A stretch of 64,000 bases of DNA from Biomphalaria glabrata (GCF_947242115.1 NC_074715.1:30019827-30083826); one strand, 5' to 3'. Shown: positions 1 to 14,019, numbered from the stretch's first letter. Numbers and translations are program-made. The notes: a model not told the origin generated them from the letters alone.

Positions 1-316
1 TTGCTTGTAAAACTAATGTATGAACTAGTTTAATAAATAAACAGATGTTCTTTGCACATTGTCACCTAAGTGTGGAACTACACGCCTATCTGAAGAATTG
101 TTATATACTTTGAGTAGATTAATATATTCGCTTAACAACCAGGTGTTGTTGTTGTTTTCGTGGGCAGGGATGAATTACGCTGGGTAAAAAATGTTATATT
201 TTTAAAATCTGTCATTCATTACTTCTAAAGCTGGAGAGGTCTCACAAAGGTTAGACAACAGCTTTGTCTACACGAAATTTGGAAAAATATGCAGGTCGCA
301 ACTAAGTTTGCTTAGT
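1..316. other. AT-rich leader before the satellite; no gene seen
   Basis: Unique AT-rich sequence with a short GTT run near 143-157. I see no exon, tRNA or known repeat here. Confidence 0.5.
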
Positions 317-3300
317 TATGTGAGGTATAGCACTTCTATGTGAGATATAGCACTTCTATGTGAGATATAGCACTTCTATGTGAGGTATAGCACTTCTATG
401 TGAGGTATAGCACTTCTATGTGAGGTATAGCACTTCTATGTGAGATATAGTACTTCTATGTGAGGTATAGCACTTCTATGTGAGATATAGCACTTCTATG
501 TGAGATATAACACTTCTATGTGAGATATAACACTTCTATGTGAGATATAACACTTCTATGTGAGATATAACACTTCTATGTGAGATATAGCACTTCTATG
601 TGAGATATAGCACTTCTATGTGAGGTATAGCACTTCTATGTGAGATATAGCACTTCTATGTGAGATATAGCACTTCTATGTGAGGTATAGCACTTCTATG
701 TGAGATATAGCACTTCTATGTGAGATATAACACTTCTATGTGAGATATAACACTTCTATGTGAGATATAACACTTCTATGTGAGATATAGCACTTCTATG
801 TGAGATATAGCACTTCTATGTGAGATATAGCACTTCTATATGAGATATAACACTTCTATGTGAGATATAGCACTTCTATGTGAGATATAGCACTTCTATG
901 TGAGATATAGCACTTCTATGTGAGATATAGCACTTCTATGTGAGATATAGCACTTCTATGTGAGATATAGCACTTCTATGTGAGATATAGCACTTCTATG
1001 TGAGATATAACACTTCTATGTGAGATATAGCACTTCTATGTGAGATATAGCACTTCTATGTGAGATATAGCACTTCTATGTGAGGTATAGCACTTGTATG
1101 TGAGGTATAGCACTTCTATGTGAGATATAGCACTTCTATGTGAGATATAGCACTTCTATGTGAGATATAGCACTTATATGTGAGATATAGCACTTCTATG
1201 TGAGATATAACACTTCTATGTGAGATATAGCACTTCTATGTGATATATCGCACTTCTATGTGAGATATAACACTTCTATGTGAGATATAACACTTCTATG
1301 TGAGATATAGCACTTCTATGTGAGATATAGCACTTCTATGTGAGATATAACACTTCTATGTGAGATATAGCACTTCTATGTGAGATATAGCACTTCTATG
1401 TGAGGTATAGCACTTCTATGTGATATATCGCACTTCTATGTGAGATATAGCACTTCTATGTGAGATATAGCACTTCTATGTGAGATATAGCACTTCTATG
1501 TGAGGTATAGCACTTCTATGTGAGATATAGAACTTCTATGTGAGATATAACACTTCTATGTGAGATATAACACTTCTATGTGAGATATAGCACTTCTATG
1601 TGAGATATAGCACTTCTATGTGAGATATAGCACTTCTATGTGAGATATAACACTTCTACGTGAGATATAGCACTTCTATGTGAGATATAACACTTCTATG
1701 TGAGATATAGCACTTCTATGTGAGGTATAGCACTTCTATGTGAAATATAGCACTTCTATGTAAGGTATAGCACTTCTATGTGAGGTATAGCACTTCTATG
1801 TGAGATATAGCACTTCTATGTGAGGTATAGCACTTCTATGTGAGATATAGCACTTCTATGTGAGATATAGCACTTCTATGTAAGATATAGCACTTCTATG
1901 TGACGTATAGCACTTCTATGTGAGATATAGCACTTCTATGTGAGATATAACACTTCTATGTGAGATATAGCACTTCTATGTGAGGTATAGCACTTCTATG
2001 TGAGATATAGCACTTCTATGTGAGGTATAGCACTTCTATGTGAGATATAGCACTTCTATGTGAGGTATAGCACTTCTATGTGAGATATAGCACTTCTATG
2101 TGAGGTATAGCTCTTCTATCTGAGATATAGCACTTCTATGTGAGATATAACACTTCTATGTGAGATATAACACTTCTATGTGAGATATAACACTTCTATG
2201 TGAGATATAGCACTTCTATGTGAGATATAGCACTTCTATGTGAGATATAGCACTTCTATGTGAGATATAACACTTCTATGTGAGATATAGCACTTCTATG
2301 TGAGATATAGCACTTCTATGTGAGGTATAGCACTTCTATGTGAGATATAGCACTTCTATGTGAGATATAGCACTTCTATGTGAGATATAGCACTTCTATG
2401 TGAGGTATAGCACTTCTATGTGAGATATAGCACTTCTATGTGAGGTATAGCACTTCTATGTGAGATATAGCACTTCTATGTGAGATATAGCACTTCTATG
2501 TGAGATATAACACTTCTATGTGAGATATAACACTTCTATGTGAGATATAGCACTTCTATGTGAGATATAGCACTTCTATGTGAGGTATAGCACTTGTATG
2601 TGAGATATAGCACTTCTATGTGAGATATAGCACTTCTATGTGAGATATAGCACTTCTATGTGAGATATAGCACTTCTATGTGAGATATAGCACTTCTATG
2701 TGAGATATAACACTTCTATGTGAGATATAGCACTTCTATGTGATATATCGCACTTCTATGTGAGATATAACACTTCTATGTGAGATATAACACTTCTATG
2801 TGAGATATAGCACTTCTATGTGAGATATAACACTTCTATGTGAGATATAGCACTTCTATGTGAGATATAGCACTTCTATGTGAGGTATAGCACTTCTATG
2901 TGATATATCGCACTTCTATGTGAGATATAACACTTCTATGTGAGATATAACACTTCTATGTGAGATATAGCACTTTTATGTGAGGTATAGCACTTCTATG
3001 TGAAATATAGCACTTCTATGTAAGGTATAGCACTTTTATGTGAGGTATAGCACTTCTATGTGAGATATAGCACTTCTATGTGAGGTATAGCACTTCTATG
3101 TGAGATATAGCACTTCTATGTGAGATATAGCACTTCTATGTGAGATATAGCACTTCTATGTGACGTATAGCACTTCTATGTGAGATATAGCACTTCTATG
3201 TGAGATATAACACTTCTATGTGAGATATAGCACTTCTATGTGAGGTATAGCACTTCTATGTGAGATATAGCACTTCTATGTGAGGTATAGCACTTCTATG

Positions 3301-4767
3301 TGAGATATAGCACTTCTATGTGAGATATAGCACTTCTATGTGAGATATAGCACTTGTATGTGAGATATAGCACTTCTATGTGAGATATAGCACTTCTATG
3401 TGAGATATAGCACTTCTATGTGAGGTATAGCACTTCTATGTGAGATATAACACTTCTATGTGAGATATAGCACTTCTATGTGAGATATAGCACTTGTATG
3501 TGAGATATAGCACTTGTATGTGAGATATAGCACTTCTATGTGAGATATAACACTTCTATGTGAGATATAACACTTCTATGTGAGATATAGCACTTCTATG
3601 TGAGATATAGCACTTCTATGTGAGATATAACACTTCTATGTGAGATATAGCACTTCTATGTGAGATATAGCACTTGTATGTGAGATATAACACTTCTATA
3701 TGAGGTATAACACTTCTATGTGAGATATAACACTTCTATGTGAGGTATAGCACTTCTATGTGAGATATAGCACTTCTATGTGAGATATAGCACTTCTATG
3801 TGAGATATAACACTTCTATGTGAGATATAGCACTTCTATGTGAGATATAACACTTCTATGTGAGATATAGCACTTCTATGTGAGATATAGCACTTCTATG
3901 TGAGATATAGCACTTCTATGTGACGTATAGCACTTCTATGTGAGATATAGCACTTCTATGTGAGATATAACACTTCTATGTGAGATATAGCACTTCTATG
4001 TGAGGTATAGCACTTCTATGTGAGATATAGCACTTCTATGTGAGGTATAGCACTTCTATGTGAGATATAGCACTTCTATGTGAGGTATAGCACTTCTATG
4101 TGAGATATAGCACTTGTATGTGAGATATAGCACTTCTATGTGAGATATAGCACTTCTATGTGAGATATAGCACTTCTATGTGAGGTATAGCACTTCTATG
4201 TGAGATATAACACTTCTATGTGAGATATAGCACTTCTATGTGAGATATAGCACTTGTATGTGAGATATAGCACTTGTATGTGAGATATAGCACTTCTATG
4301 TGAGATATAACACTTCTATGTGAGATATAACACTTCTATGTGAGATATAGCACTTCTATGTGAGATATAGCACTTCTATGTGAGATATAACACTTCTATG
4401 TGAGATATAGCACTTCTATGTGAGATATAGCACTTGTATGTGAGATATAACACTTCTATATGAGGTATAACACTTCTATGTGAGATATAACACTTCTATG
4501 TGAGGTATAGCACTTCTATGTGAGATATAGCACTTCTATGTGAGATATAGCACTTCTATGTGAGATATAACACTTCTATGTGAGATATAGCACTTCTATG
4601 TGAGATATAACACTTCTATGTGAGATATAGCACTTCTATGTGAGATATAACACTTCTATGTGAGATATAGCACTTCTATGTGAGATATAACACTTCTATG
4701 TGAGATATAGCACTTCTATGTGAGATATAGCACTTCTATGTGAGGTATAGCACTTCTATGTGATATA
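317..4767. repeat. 20-bp satellite array, block 1 (about 222 units)
   Basis: Head-to-tail units of TGAGATATAGCACTTCTATG with few point variants (GGTATAG, ATATAAC, CACTTGT, TGATATATCG, TGACGTATAG). Variant units recur in the same order at long spacings. The pair TGAAATATAG/TAAGGTATAG occurs at 1741 and 3001. The CACTTCTATA/TGAGGTATAA pair occurs at 3681-3720 and 4441-4480. This shows duplication of blocks of tens of units. Open frames running through it are by-products of a 20-bp period and low stop content, not genes. Confidence 0.97.
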
Positions 4768-5863
4768 TAATAATAATAATTTTATTTATAAAGCGCTGTT
4801 AACAAACAAAATGTAGGCTCAAGGCGCTGTAACAACATTACCGACGAAAACACAACTGCTAGAACAACAGTTAATCTAAAAAAGTTTTAAACAAGTAGGT
4901 CTTAATGTTCTTCTTAAAAGTGGTATAGCATGTTGTCTGTCTGAGATCAATGGGGAGTGAGTTCCAAACCTTTGGTCCGTGAACTGAAAAAGCACGCAGA
5001 CCGTAGCTTTTGAGGGAGAAACGTGGCACTACTAAAAGCGTTGAGTCCATTGAGCGCAGGGTTCTCTGGGGGACATATGGAGTAATCAGTTCGCTAAGGT
5101 ACAAGGGCATCTCATTGTTATATATACACTGATGACAAAGTGTGGCGACCTTGTAATCGATTCTCGCTTTCACGGGAAGCCAATGGAGCGTGCGCAAGAG
5201 CGTAGTAGCAGAATCTTGTCTAGTTTTTTTAAGGACTATTCGAGCGGCGTTGTTCTGTATACGTTGCAGTTTGGCTATTTTGTCATCAGGTATACCTGTT
5301 AGCACGGCGTTGCAGTAGTCAAGGCGGGAGAGTATGAATGCCACAGCTAGCGTTTTTGTTGACTCCGTTGTTAAATATGGTCGGATCTGGCCTAATCTGC
5401 GCAGCTGCAGATAAAGACCTTTGCAGAGCTGATTTATATGTGGGTCGAAAGATAGTGTTGAGTCGAAGAAAACTCCAAGATTCCGCACTACATGGACAAA
5501 AGGAACATGGCAGTTCGTGATAAAGAGAGAATCTGTGCTTTCAACTTTTGAGACATTGTTCCTAGTGCCAATCTTAATTATTTCTGTCTTGTCTTCATTC
5601 ATCTTGAGTTTATTTTCAACCATCCAATCGCTCACCCTTGCAACGGTACTACTGATTTTCTCTGCCAGATGCGACACCTCTGAGGGTACTGATGAATCGT
5701 ATAACTGTGAGTCATCGGCAAAGAAATGGTATAAGATGCCGGTTGGCCGTATGACACCGCTGAGTGGATATGTGTACATAGTGAACAGTACTGGGCCTAG
5801 AACTGATCCTTGGGGTACTCCGTACTTCAAAAGTAAGCTTGTCATCAGGTATACCTGTTAGCA
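4768..5863 (-). mobile_element. 5'-truncated CR1/L2-like LINE, copy 1 (reverse transcriptase C-terminal half)
   Basis: The minus-strand frame 5845-4871 (324 codons) encodes the last part of a non-LTR reverse transcriptase. GVPQGSVLGPVLF and FADDSQLY (the F-ADD catalytic motif) lie near its start. They are followed by LKMNEDKTE, LGVFFDSTLSF, RLDYCNAVLTG, LQRIQNNAARIV and LHWLPVKARIDYK, then the typical VWNSLP end. After the stop comes a short 3' UTR with an AAGCGCTTTATAAA-like block and an (ATT)n tail (minus strand), as in CR1/L2-type elements. The endonuclease and the N-terminal RT are missing. The 5' junction carries a ~24-bp copy of an internal part of the same element and then runs into the satellite at a shared TAGCAC. 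The frame itself is intact, so the insertion is young or has been homogenised. The clade assignment is from memory. Confidence 0.9.
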
Positions 5864-7218
5864 CTTCTATGTGAGATATAGCACTTGTATGTGAGGTATA
5901 GCACTTCTATGTGAGATATAACACTTCTATGTGAGATATAGCACTTCTATGTGAGATATATCAGTTCTATGTGAGATATAGCACTTCTATGTGAGGTATA
6001 GCACTTCTATGTGAGATATAGCACTTCTATGTGATATATCGCACTTCTATGTGAGATATAACACTTCTATGTGAGATATAACACTTCTATGTGAGATATA
6101 GCACTTCTATGTGAGATAAAGCACTTCTATGTGAGATATAGCACTTCTATGTGAGATATAGCACTTGTATGTGAGATATAGCACTTGTGTGTGAGATATA
6201 GCACTTCTATGTGAGATATAACACTTCTATGTGAGATATAGCACTTCTATGTGAGATATAGCACTTCTATGTGAGGTATAGCACTTCTATGTGATATATC
6301 GCACTTCTATGTGAGATATAGCACTTCTATGTGAGATATAGCACTTGTATGTGAGATATAACACTTCTATGTGAGGTATAGCACTTCTATGTGAGATATA
6401 ACACTTCTATGTGAGATATAACACTTCTATGTGAGGTATAGCACTTCTATGTGAGATATAGCACTTCTATGTGAGGTATAGCACTTCTATGTGAAATATA
6501 GCACTTCTATGTGAGGTATAGCACTTCTATGTGAGGTATAGCACTTCTATGTGAGATATAGCACTTCTATGTGAGGTATAGCACTTCTATGTGAGATATA
6601 GCACTTTTATGTGAGATATAGCACTTCTATGTGAGATATAGCACTTCTATGTGACGTATAGCACTTCTATGTGAGATATAGCACTTCTATGTGAGATATA
6701 ACACTTCTATGTGAGATATAGCACTTCTATGTGAGGTATAGCACTTCTATGTGAGATATAGCACTTCTATGTGAGATATAGCACTTCTATGTGAGGTATA
6801 GCACTTCTATGTGAGATATAGCACTTCTATGTGAGGTATAGCACTTCTATGTGAGATATAGCACTTGTATGTGAGATATAGCACTTCTATGTGAGATATA
6901 GCACTTCTATGTGAGGTATAGCACTTCTATGTGAGATATAGCACTTCTATGTGAGATATAGCACTTCTATGTGAGGTATAGCACTTCTATGTGAGGTATA
7001 GCACTTCTATGTGAGATATAGCACTTGTATGTGAGATATAGCACTTCTATGTGAGATATAGCACTTGTATGTGAGATATAGCACTTCTATGTGAGATATA
7101 GCACTTCTATGTGAGATATAACACTTCTATGTGAGATATAACACTTCTATGTGAGATATAGCACTTCTATGTGAGATATAGCACTTCTATGTGAGGTATA
7201 GCACTTCTATGTGATATA
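5864..7218. repeat. 20-bp satellite array, block 2 (about 68 units)
   Basis: Same unit as block 1, between LINE copies 1 and 2. The variant order resembles block 3: a CACTTGT unit followed by GGTATAG near the start, then TGATATATCG units. The two blocks therefore descend from one larger duplicated segment. Confidence 0.96.
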
Positions 7219-8314
7219 TAATAATAATAATTTTATTTATAAAGCGCTGTTAACAAACAAAATGTAGGCTCAAGGCGCTGTAACAACATTACCGACGAAA
7301 ACACAACTGCTAGAACAACAGTTAATCTAAAAAAGTTTTAAACAAGTAGGTCTTAATGTTCTTCTTAAAAGTGGTATAGCATGTTGTCTGTCTGAGATCA
7401 ATGGGGAGTGAGTTCCAAACCTTTGGTCCGTGAACTGAAAAAGCACGCAGACCGTAGCTTTTGAGGGAGAAACGTGGCACTACTAAAAGCGTTGAGTCCA
7501 TTGAGCGCAGGGTTCTCTGGGGGACATATGGAGTAATCAGTTCGCTAAGGTACAAGGGCATCTCATTGTTATATATACACTGATGACAAAGTGTGGCGAC
7601 CTTGTAATCGATTCTCGCTTTCACGGGAAGCCAATGGAGCGTGCGCAAGAGCGTAGTAGCAGAATCTTGTCTAGTTTTTTTAAGGACTATTCGAGCGGCG
7701 TTGTTCTGTATACGTTGCAGTTTGGCTATTTTGTCATCAGGTATACCTGTTAGCACGGCGTTGCAGTAGTCAAGGCGGGAGAGTATGAATGCCACAGCTA
7801 GCGTTTTTGTTGACTCCGTTGTTAAATATGGTCGGATCTGGCCTAATCTGCGCAGCTGCAGATAAAGACCTTTGCAGAGCTGATTTATATGTGGGTCGAA
7901 AGATAGTGTTGAGTCGAAGAAAACTCCAAGATTCCGCACTACATGGACAAAAGGAACATGGCAGTTCGTGATAAAGAGAGAATCTGTGCTTTCAACTTTT
8001 GAGACATTGTTCCTAGTGCCAATCTTAATTATTTCTGTCTTGTCTTCATTCATCTTGAGTTTATTTTCAACCATCCAATCGCTCACCCTTGCAACGGTAC
8101 TACTGATTTTCTCTGCCAGATGCGAAACCTCTGAGGGTACTGATGAATCGTATAACTGTGAGTCATCGGCAAAGAAATGGTATAAGATGCCGGTTGGCCG
8201 TATGACACCGCTGAGTGGATATGTGTACATAGTGAACAGTACTGGGCCTAGAACTGATCCTTGGGGTACTCCGTACTTCAAAAGTAAGCTTGTCATCAGG
8301 TATACCTGTTAGCA
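7219..8314 (-). mobile_element. 5'-truncated CR1/L2-like LINE, copy 2
   Basis: Near-identical to the copy at 4768-5863, with the same 324-codon frame (8296-7322), same (ATT)n tail, same chimeric 5' junction and same satellite breakpoint. One visible difference is near 8126 (GCGAAACC instead of GCGACACC), silent in the RT reading. The shared junctions show it is an amplified copy, not a separate insertion. Confidence 0.9.
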
Positions 8315-9629
8315 CTTCTATGTGAGATATAGCACTTCTATGTGAGATATAGCACTTGTATGTGAGGTATAGCACTTCTATGTGAGATATAACACTTCTA
8401 TGTGAGATATAGCACTTCTATGTGAGATATAGCACTTCTATGTGAGGTATAGCACTTCTATGTGAGATATAGCACTTCTATGTGATATATCGCACTTCTA
8501 TGTGAGGTATCGCACTTCTATGTGAGATATAACACTTCTATGTGAGATATAGCAATTCTATGTGAGATATAGCACTTCTATGTGAGGTATAGCACTTCTA
8601 TGTGATATATCGCACTTCTATGTGAGATATAGCACTTCTATGTGAGGTATCGCACTTCTATGTGAGATATAACACTTCTATGTGAGGTATAGCACTTCTA
8701 TGTGAGATATAGCACTTCTATGTGAGATATAGCACTTCTATGTGAGATATAACACTTCTATGTGAGATATAACACTTCTATGTGAGATATAGCACTTCTA
8801 TGTGAGGTATAGCACTTCTATGTGAAATATAGCACTTCTATGTGAGGTATAGCACTTCTATGTGAGGTATAGCACTTCTATGTGAGATATAGCACTTCTT
8901 TGTGAGGTATAGCACTTCTATGTGAGATATAGCACTTCTATGTGAGATATAGCACTTCTATGTGACGTATAGCACTTCTATGTGAGATATAGCACTTCTA
9001 TGTGAGATATAACACTTCTATGTTAGATATAGCACTTCTATGTGAGGTATAGCACTTGTATGTGAGATATAGCACTTGTATGTGAGATATAGCACTTCTA
9101 TGTGAGGTATAGCACTTCTATGTGAGATATAGCACTTCTATGTGAGGTATAGCACTTCTATGTGAGATATAGCACTTGTATGTGAGATATAGCACTTCTA
9201 TGTGAGATATAGCACTTCTATGTGAGGTATAGCACTTCTATGTGAGATATAACACTTCTATGTGAGATATAGCACTTCTATGTGAGATATAGCACTTCTA
9301 TGTGAGATATAGCACTTCTATGTGAGGTATAGCACTTCTATGTGAGATATAGCACTTCTATGTGAGATATAGCACTTGTATGTGAGATATAGCACTTCTA
9401 TGTGAGATATAGCACTTGTATGTGAGATATAGCACTTCTATGTGAGATATAGCACTTCTATGTAAGATATAACACTTCTATGTGAGATATAACACTTCTA
9501 TGTGAGATATAGCACTTCTATGTGAGATATAGCACTTCTATGTGAGATATAACACTTCTATGTGAGATATAGCACTTCTATGTGAGATATAGCACTTCTA
9601 TGTGAGGTATAGCACTTCTATGTGATATA
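8315..9629. repeat. 20-bp satellite array, block 3 (about 66 units)
   Basis: Same 20-bp unit. The block is about two units shorter than block 2, and this accounts for the 40-bp difference between the two LINE-to-LINE spacings (2451 and 2411 bp). Confidence 0.96.
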
Positions 9630-10725
9630 TAATAATAATAATTTTATTTATAAAGCGCTGTTAACAAACAAAATGTAGGCTCAAGGCGCTGTAACAACAT
9701 TACCGACGAAAACACAACTGCTAGAACAACAGTTAATCTAAAAAAGTTTTAAACAAGTAGGTCTTAATGTTCTTCTTAAAAGTGGTATAGCATGTTGTCT
9801 GTCTGAGATCAATGGGGAGTGAGTTCCAAACCTTTGGTCCGTGAACTGAAAAAGCACGCAGACCGTAGCTTTTGAGGGAGAAACGTGGCACTACTAAAAG
9901 CGTTGAGTCCATTGAGCGCAGGGTTCTCTGGGGGACATATGGAGTAATCAGTTCGCTAAGGTACAAGGGCATCTCATTGTTATATATACACTGATGACAA
10001 AGTGTGGCGACCTTGTAATCGATTCTCGCTTTCACGGGAAGCCAATGGAGCGTGCGCAAGAGCGTAGTAGCAGAATCTTGTCTAGTTTTTTTAAGGACTA
10101 TTCGAGCGGCGTTGTTCTGTATACGTTGCAGTTTGGCTATTTTGTCATCAGGTATACCTGTTAGCACGGCGTTGCAGTAGTCAAGGCGGGAGAGTATGAA
10201 TGCCACAGCTAGCGTTTTTGTTGACTCCGTTGTTAAATATGGTCGGATCTGGCCTAATCTGCGCAGCTGCAGATAAAGACCTTTGCAGAGCTGATTTATA
10301 TGTGGGTCGAAAGATAGTGTTGAGTCGAAGAAAACTCCAAGATTCCGCACTACATGGACAAAAGGAACATGGCAGTTCGTGATAAAGAGAGAATCTGTGC
10401 TTTCAACTTTTGAGACATTGTTCCTAGTGCCAATCTTAATTATTTCTGTCTTGTCTTCATTCATCTTGAGTTTATTTTCAACCATCCAATCGCTCACCCT
10501 TGCAACGGTACTACTGATTTTCTCTGCCAGATGCGACACCTCTGAGGGTACTGATGAATCGTATAACTGTGAGTCATCGGCAAAGAAATGGTATAAGATG
10601 CCGGTTGGCCGTATGACACCGCTGAGTGGATATGTGTACATAGTGAACAGTACTGGGCCTAGAACTGATCCTTGGGGTACTCCGTACTTCAAAAGTAAGC
10701 TTGTCATCAGGTATACCTGTTAGCA
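9630..10725 (-). mobile_element. 5'-truncated CR1/L2-like LINE, copy 3
   Basis: Third near-identical copy, with frame 10707-9733 (324 codons) encoding the same RT C-terminal half. The 3' tail and 5' chimeric junction match the other two copies. Sequence 5' of this copy enters a satellite block with a different internal order (a 60-bp higher-order unit). Confidence 0.9.
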
Positions 10726-12614
10726 CTTCTATGTGAGATATAGCACTTCTATGTGAGATATAGCACTTGTATGTGAGATATAGCACTTGTATGTGAGATA
10801 TAGCACTTCTATGTGAGATATAGCACTTGTATGTGAGATATAGCACTTGTATGTGAGATATAGCACTTCTATGTGAGATATAGCACTTGTATGTGAGATA
10901 TAGCACTTGTATGTGAGATATAGCACTTCTATGTGAGATATAGCACTTGTATGTGAGATATAGCACTTGTATGTGAGATATAGCACTTCTATGTGAGATA
11001 TAGCACTTGTATGTGAGATATAGCACTTGTATGTGAGATATAGCACTTCTATGTGAGATATAGCACTTGTATGTGAGATATAGCACTTCTATGTGAGATA
11101 TAGCACTTGTATGTGAGATATAGCACTTGTATGTGAGATATAGCACTTCTATGTGAGATATAACACTTCTATGTGAGATATAGCACTTCTATGTGAGATA
11201 TAGCACTTCTATGTGAGATAAAGCACTTCTATGTGAGATATAGCACTTCTATGTGAGATATAGCACTTGTATGTGAGATATAGCACTTGTATGTGAGATA
11301 TAGCACTTGTATGTGAGGTATAGCACTTCTATGTGAGATATAGCACTTCTATGTAAGATATAGCACTTCTATGTGAGATATAGCACTTGTATGTGAGATA
11401 TAGCACTTCTATGTGAGATATAGCACTTCTATGTGAGATATAGCACTTCTATGTCAGATATAGCACTTCTATGTGAGGTATAGCACTTCTATTTGAGATA
11501 TAGCACTTGTATGTGAGATATAGCACTTGTATGTGAGATATAGCACTTGTATGTGAGATATAGCACTTCTATGTGAGATATAGCACTTCTATGTGAGATA
11601 TAGCACTTCTATGTGAGATATAGCACTTGTATGTGAGATATAGCACTTGTATGTGAGATATAGCACTTCTATGTGAGATATAGCACTTCTATGTGAGATA
11701 TAGCACTTGTATGTGAGATATAGCACTTCTATGTGAGATATAGCACTTCTATGTGAGATATAGCACTTCTTTGTGAGATATAGCACTTCTATGTGAGATA
11801 TAGCACTTGTATGTGAGATATAGCACTTCTATGTGAGATATAGCACTTGTATGTGAGATATAGCACTTGTATGTGAGATATAGCACTTGTATGTGAGATA
11901 TAGCACTTCTATGTGAGATATAGCACTTCTATGTGAGGTATAGCACTTGTATGTGAGATATAACACTTCTATGTGAGATATAGCACTTCTATGTGAGGTA
12001 TAGCACTTCTATGTGAGATATAGCACTTCCATGTGAGATATAGCACTTCTATGTGAGATATAACACTTCTATGTGAGATATAGCACTTGTATGTGAGATA
12101 TAGCACTTCTATGTGAGATATAGCACTTCTATGTGAGATATAGCACTTCTATGTGAGATATAACACTTCTATGTGAGATATAGCACTTCTATGTGAGATA
12201 TAGCACTTCTATGTGAGATATAACACTTCTATGTGAGATATAGCACTTCTATGTGAGATATAGCACTTCTATGTGAGATATAACACATCTATGTGAGATA
12301 TAGCACTTCTATGTGAGGTATAGCACTTCTATGTGATATATCGCACTTCTATGTGAGATATAGCACTTCTATGTGAGATATAGCACTTGTATGTGAGGTA
12401 TAACACTTCTATGTGAGATATAACACTTCTATGTGAGATATAGCACTTCTATGTGAGATATAGCACTTCTATGTGAGATATAGCACTTCTATGTGAGATA
12501 TAGCACTTCTATGTGAGATATAGCACTTCTATGTGAGATATAGCACTTCTATGTGAGATATAGCACTTGTATGTGAGATATAGCACTTCTATGTGAGATA
12601 TAGCACTTCTATGT
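10726..12614. repeat. 20-bp satellite array, block 4 (about 94 units)
   Basis: Same 20-bp unit but richer in the CACTTGT variant. From 10741 to 11040 the variants follow a strict three-unit pattern (CTTCT, CTTGT, CTTGT), i.e. five perfect 60-bp higher-order repeats. The array ends abruptly at about 12614 in AT-rich unique DNA. Confidence 0.96.
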
Positions 12615-12684
12615 GTACTTTGATATTGAAGACATTGCCATTATTATTAATATGAATGAATTCCCTCAAATCAAGAAGACATTT

Positions 12685-13072
12685 AGAAACTGGAACAGAC
12701 ACAAAATAGAGCAGTGAGATTCATAACAAACAAATATTCACATTTGACTAGAGTAACACCTTTAATAAAGTCTCTAAATTTAAAAAACTTCAGGATAGAA
12801 GACTTAAAAGTAAAGTGGCAATCATACATAAAACACTGAACCATAATCTTCAAATACAAAATTTAATAAAATACTCAAAAAAACACAAAGATAAAGGCAC
12901 ATTCCTCGTCCCATATGCTAGGACAAATTTGTACAAATACTCCTTCTTCCCTAGTGCTATTAGAGCATGGAATGGGTTGCCTGAGCTAGCCAGGAAAACC
13001 AGTGACTTGGCAGAATTTAAGTCATTGGTTAATATGCATGACTAAATGCATGACGCGTAGGACGTAATCATC
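12685..13072 (+). mobile_element. LINE 3'-end fragment, second family
   Basis: Reading from about 12700 gives QTQNRAVRFITNKYSHLTRV and then, after one frame change near 12815, the 12815-13045 frame. That frame contains FLVPYARTNLYK and FFPSAIRAWNGLPELA, the usual C-terminal end of a non-LTR reverse transcriptase. Only the last ~120 residues remain. It is a different family from the copies in the satellite. A related fragment lies in the opposite orientation at 54480-54810. Confidence 0.75.
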
Positions 13073-13423
13073 ATCTTTTTTGAAGTAACGTCTGTATTAT
13101 ACAAGATATGATTTAAGCGTAAGAAACCGACATACAAGATATGATTTAAGCGTAAGAAACCGACATTTAAAGGTTGGTCAGTTGTATAAAGACGGAAAGG
13201 ATTTTTTATGGGTACTTAACTAGTTTAATTTTGTTCTACTTTATAGTGCGTTTTAATATAAGTGTTGTTTTTGTCTTTTTGGATGTTCAGTCTCCTTCTA
13301 GTAGTTCGCTCTAACTTCTCTTTCTAGTCCAGCCTCAACACAAGGTTACCTCCCCTTAGCGTACTACATTTTCCACTTTTATACAAAAAAATATTTTTAC
13401 GATAAATTGATTTTTTTTCCCTT
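13073..13423. other. AT-rich spacer with a 33-bp direct repeat
   Basis: Two adjacent copies of CATACAAGATATGATTTAAG plus 13 bases lie at about 13095-13165. The rest is AT-rich with no gene seen. Confidence 0.5.
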
Positions 13424-14019
13424 TTTTAGCGGCCCCCGTAAGGGGAAAAAACCGCTATTAGGTTTGTGCAAAATGTCCGTCTGTCCGTCTGTCACACTCA
13501 GATCTCAAAAACTAGAAGAGATATGAAAAATATTATTTCATCATTAAATGCGGCTTCAAAAGTTTAGGTGCAACGGCTACTTTTGGTTTTCTAAAAGCAA
13601 ACCGTTTAATTTATAAAATTAATTATGCAAGCGATTTTTTTCATAAAAATACACCAATTCTAAAACAATTACGTAAATGTAAGGGAGGCAATGTTACAAT
13701 ATGCTAACAATGATGGACACTTGTTGTGTATTTTCAGTATCACTAAGTCAAATATATTTTAAAAATGTACAGGAAATGTTTACAACAAATATAAATAATA
13801 GTTAAAGATGTTTTTTCTGATCAACTAGCTGCTAAAATTAAAAGAAAACATTTCTGCTTGTTTATAAAGGCTAATAATGCATTTTGTATGTAAATATCAC
13901 ACACATTTTTTTAATGGACTTTTTATGCAGCGATTTTCGTGCAGTAGCGTAACGTCGCTACATGATCAGTTACTAAACCAATTCCTTAAACTTTTTTAAA
14001 AAATCAGATTTTATTTATT

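Noticed and set aside
5338-5861. Plus-strand frames over the LINE copies
   Set aside because: Shadows of the minus-strand reverse transcriptase; repeated identically in all three copies.
10574-11786. Minus-strand frames through the 20-bp satellite
   Set aside because: A 20-bp unit reads in all three frames in turn; the openness is a property of the unit, and one of the frames also fuses to the LINE junction.
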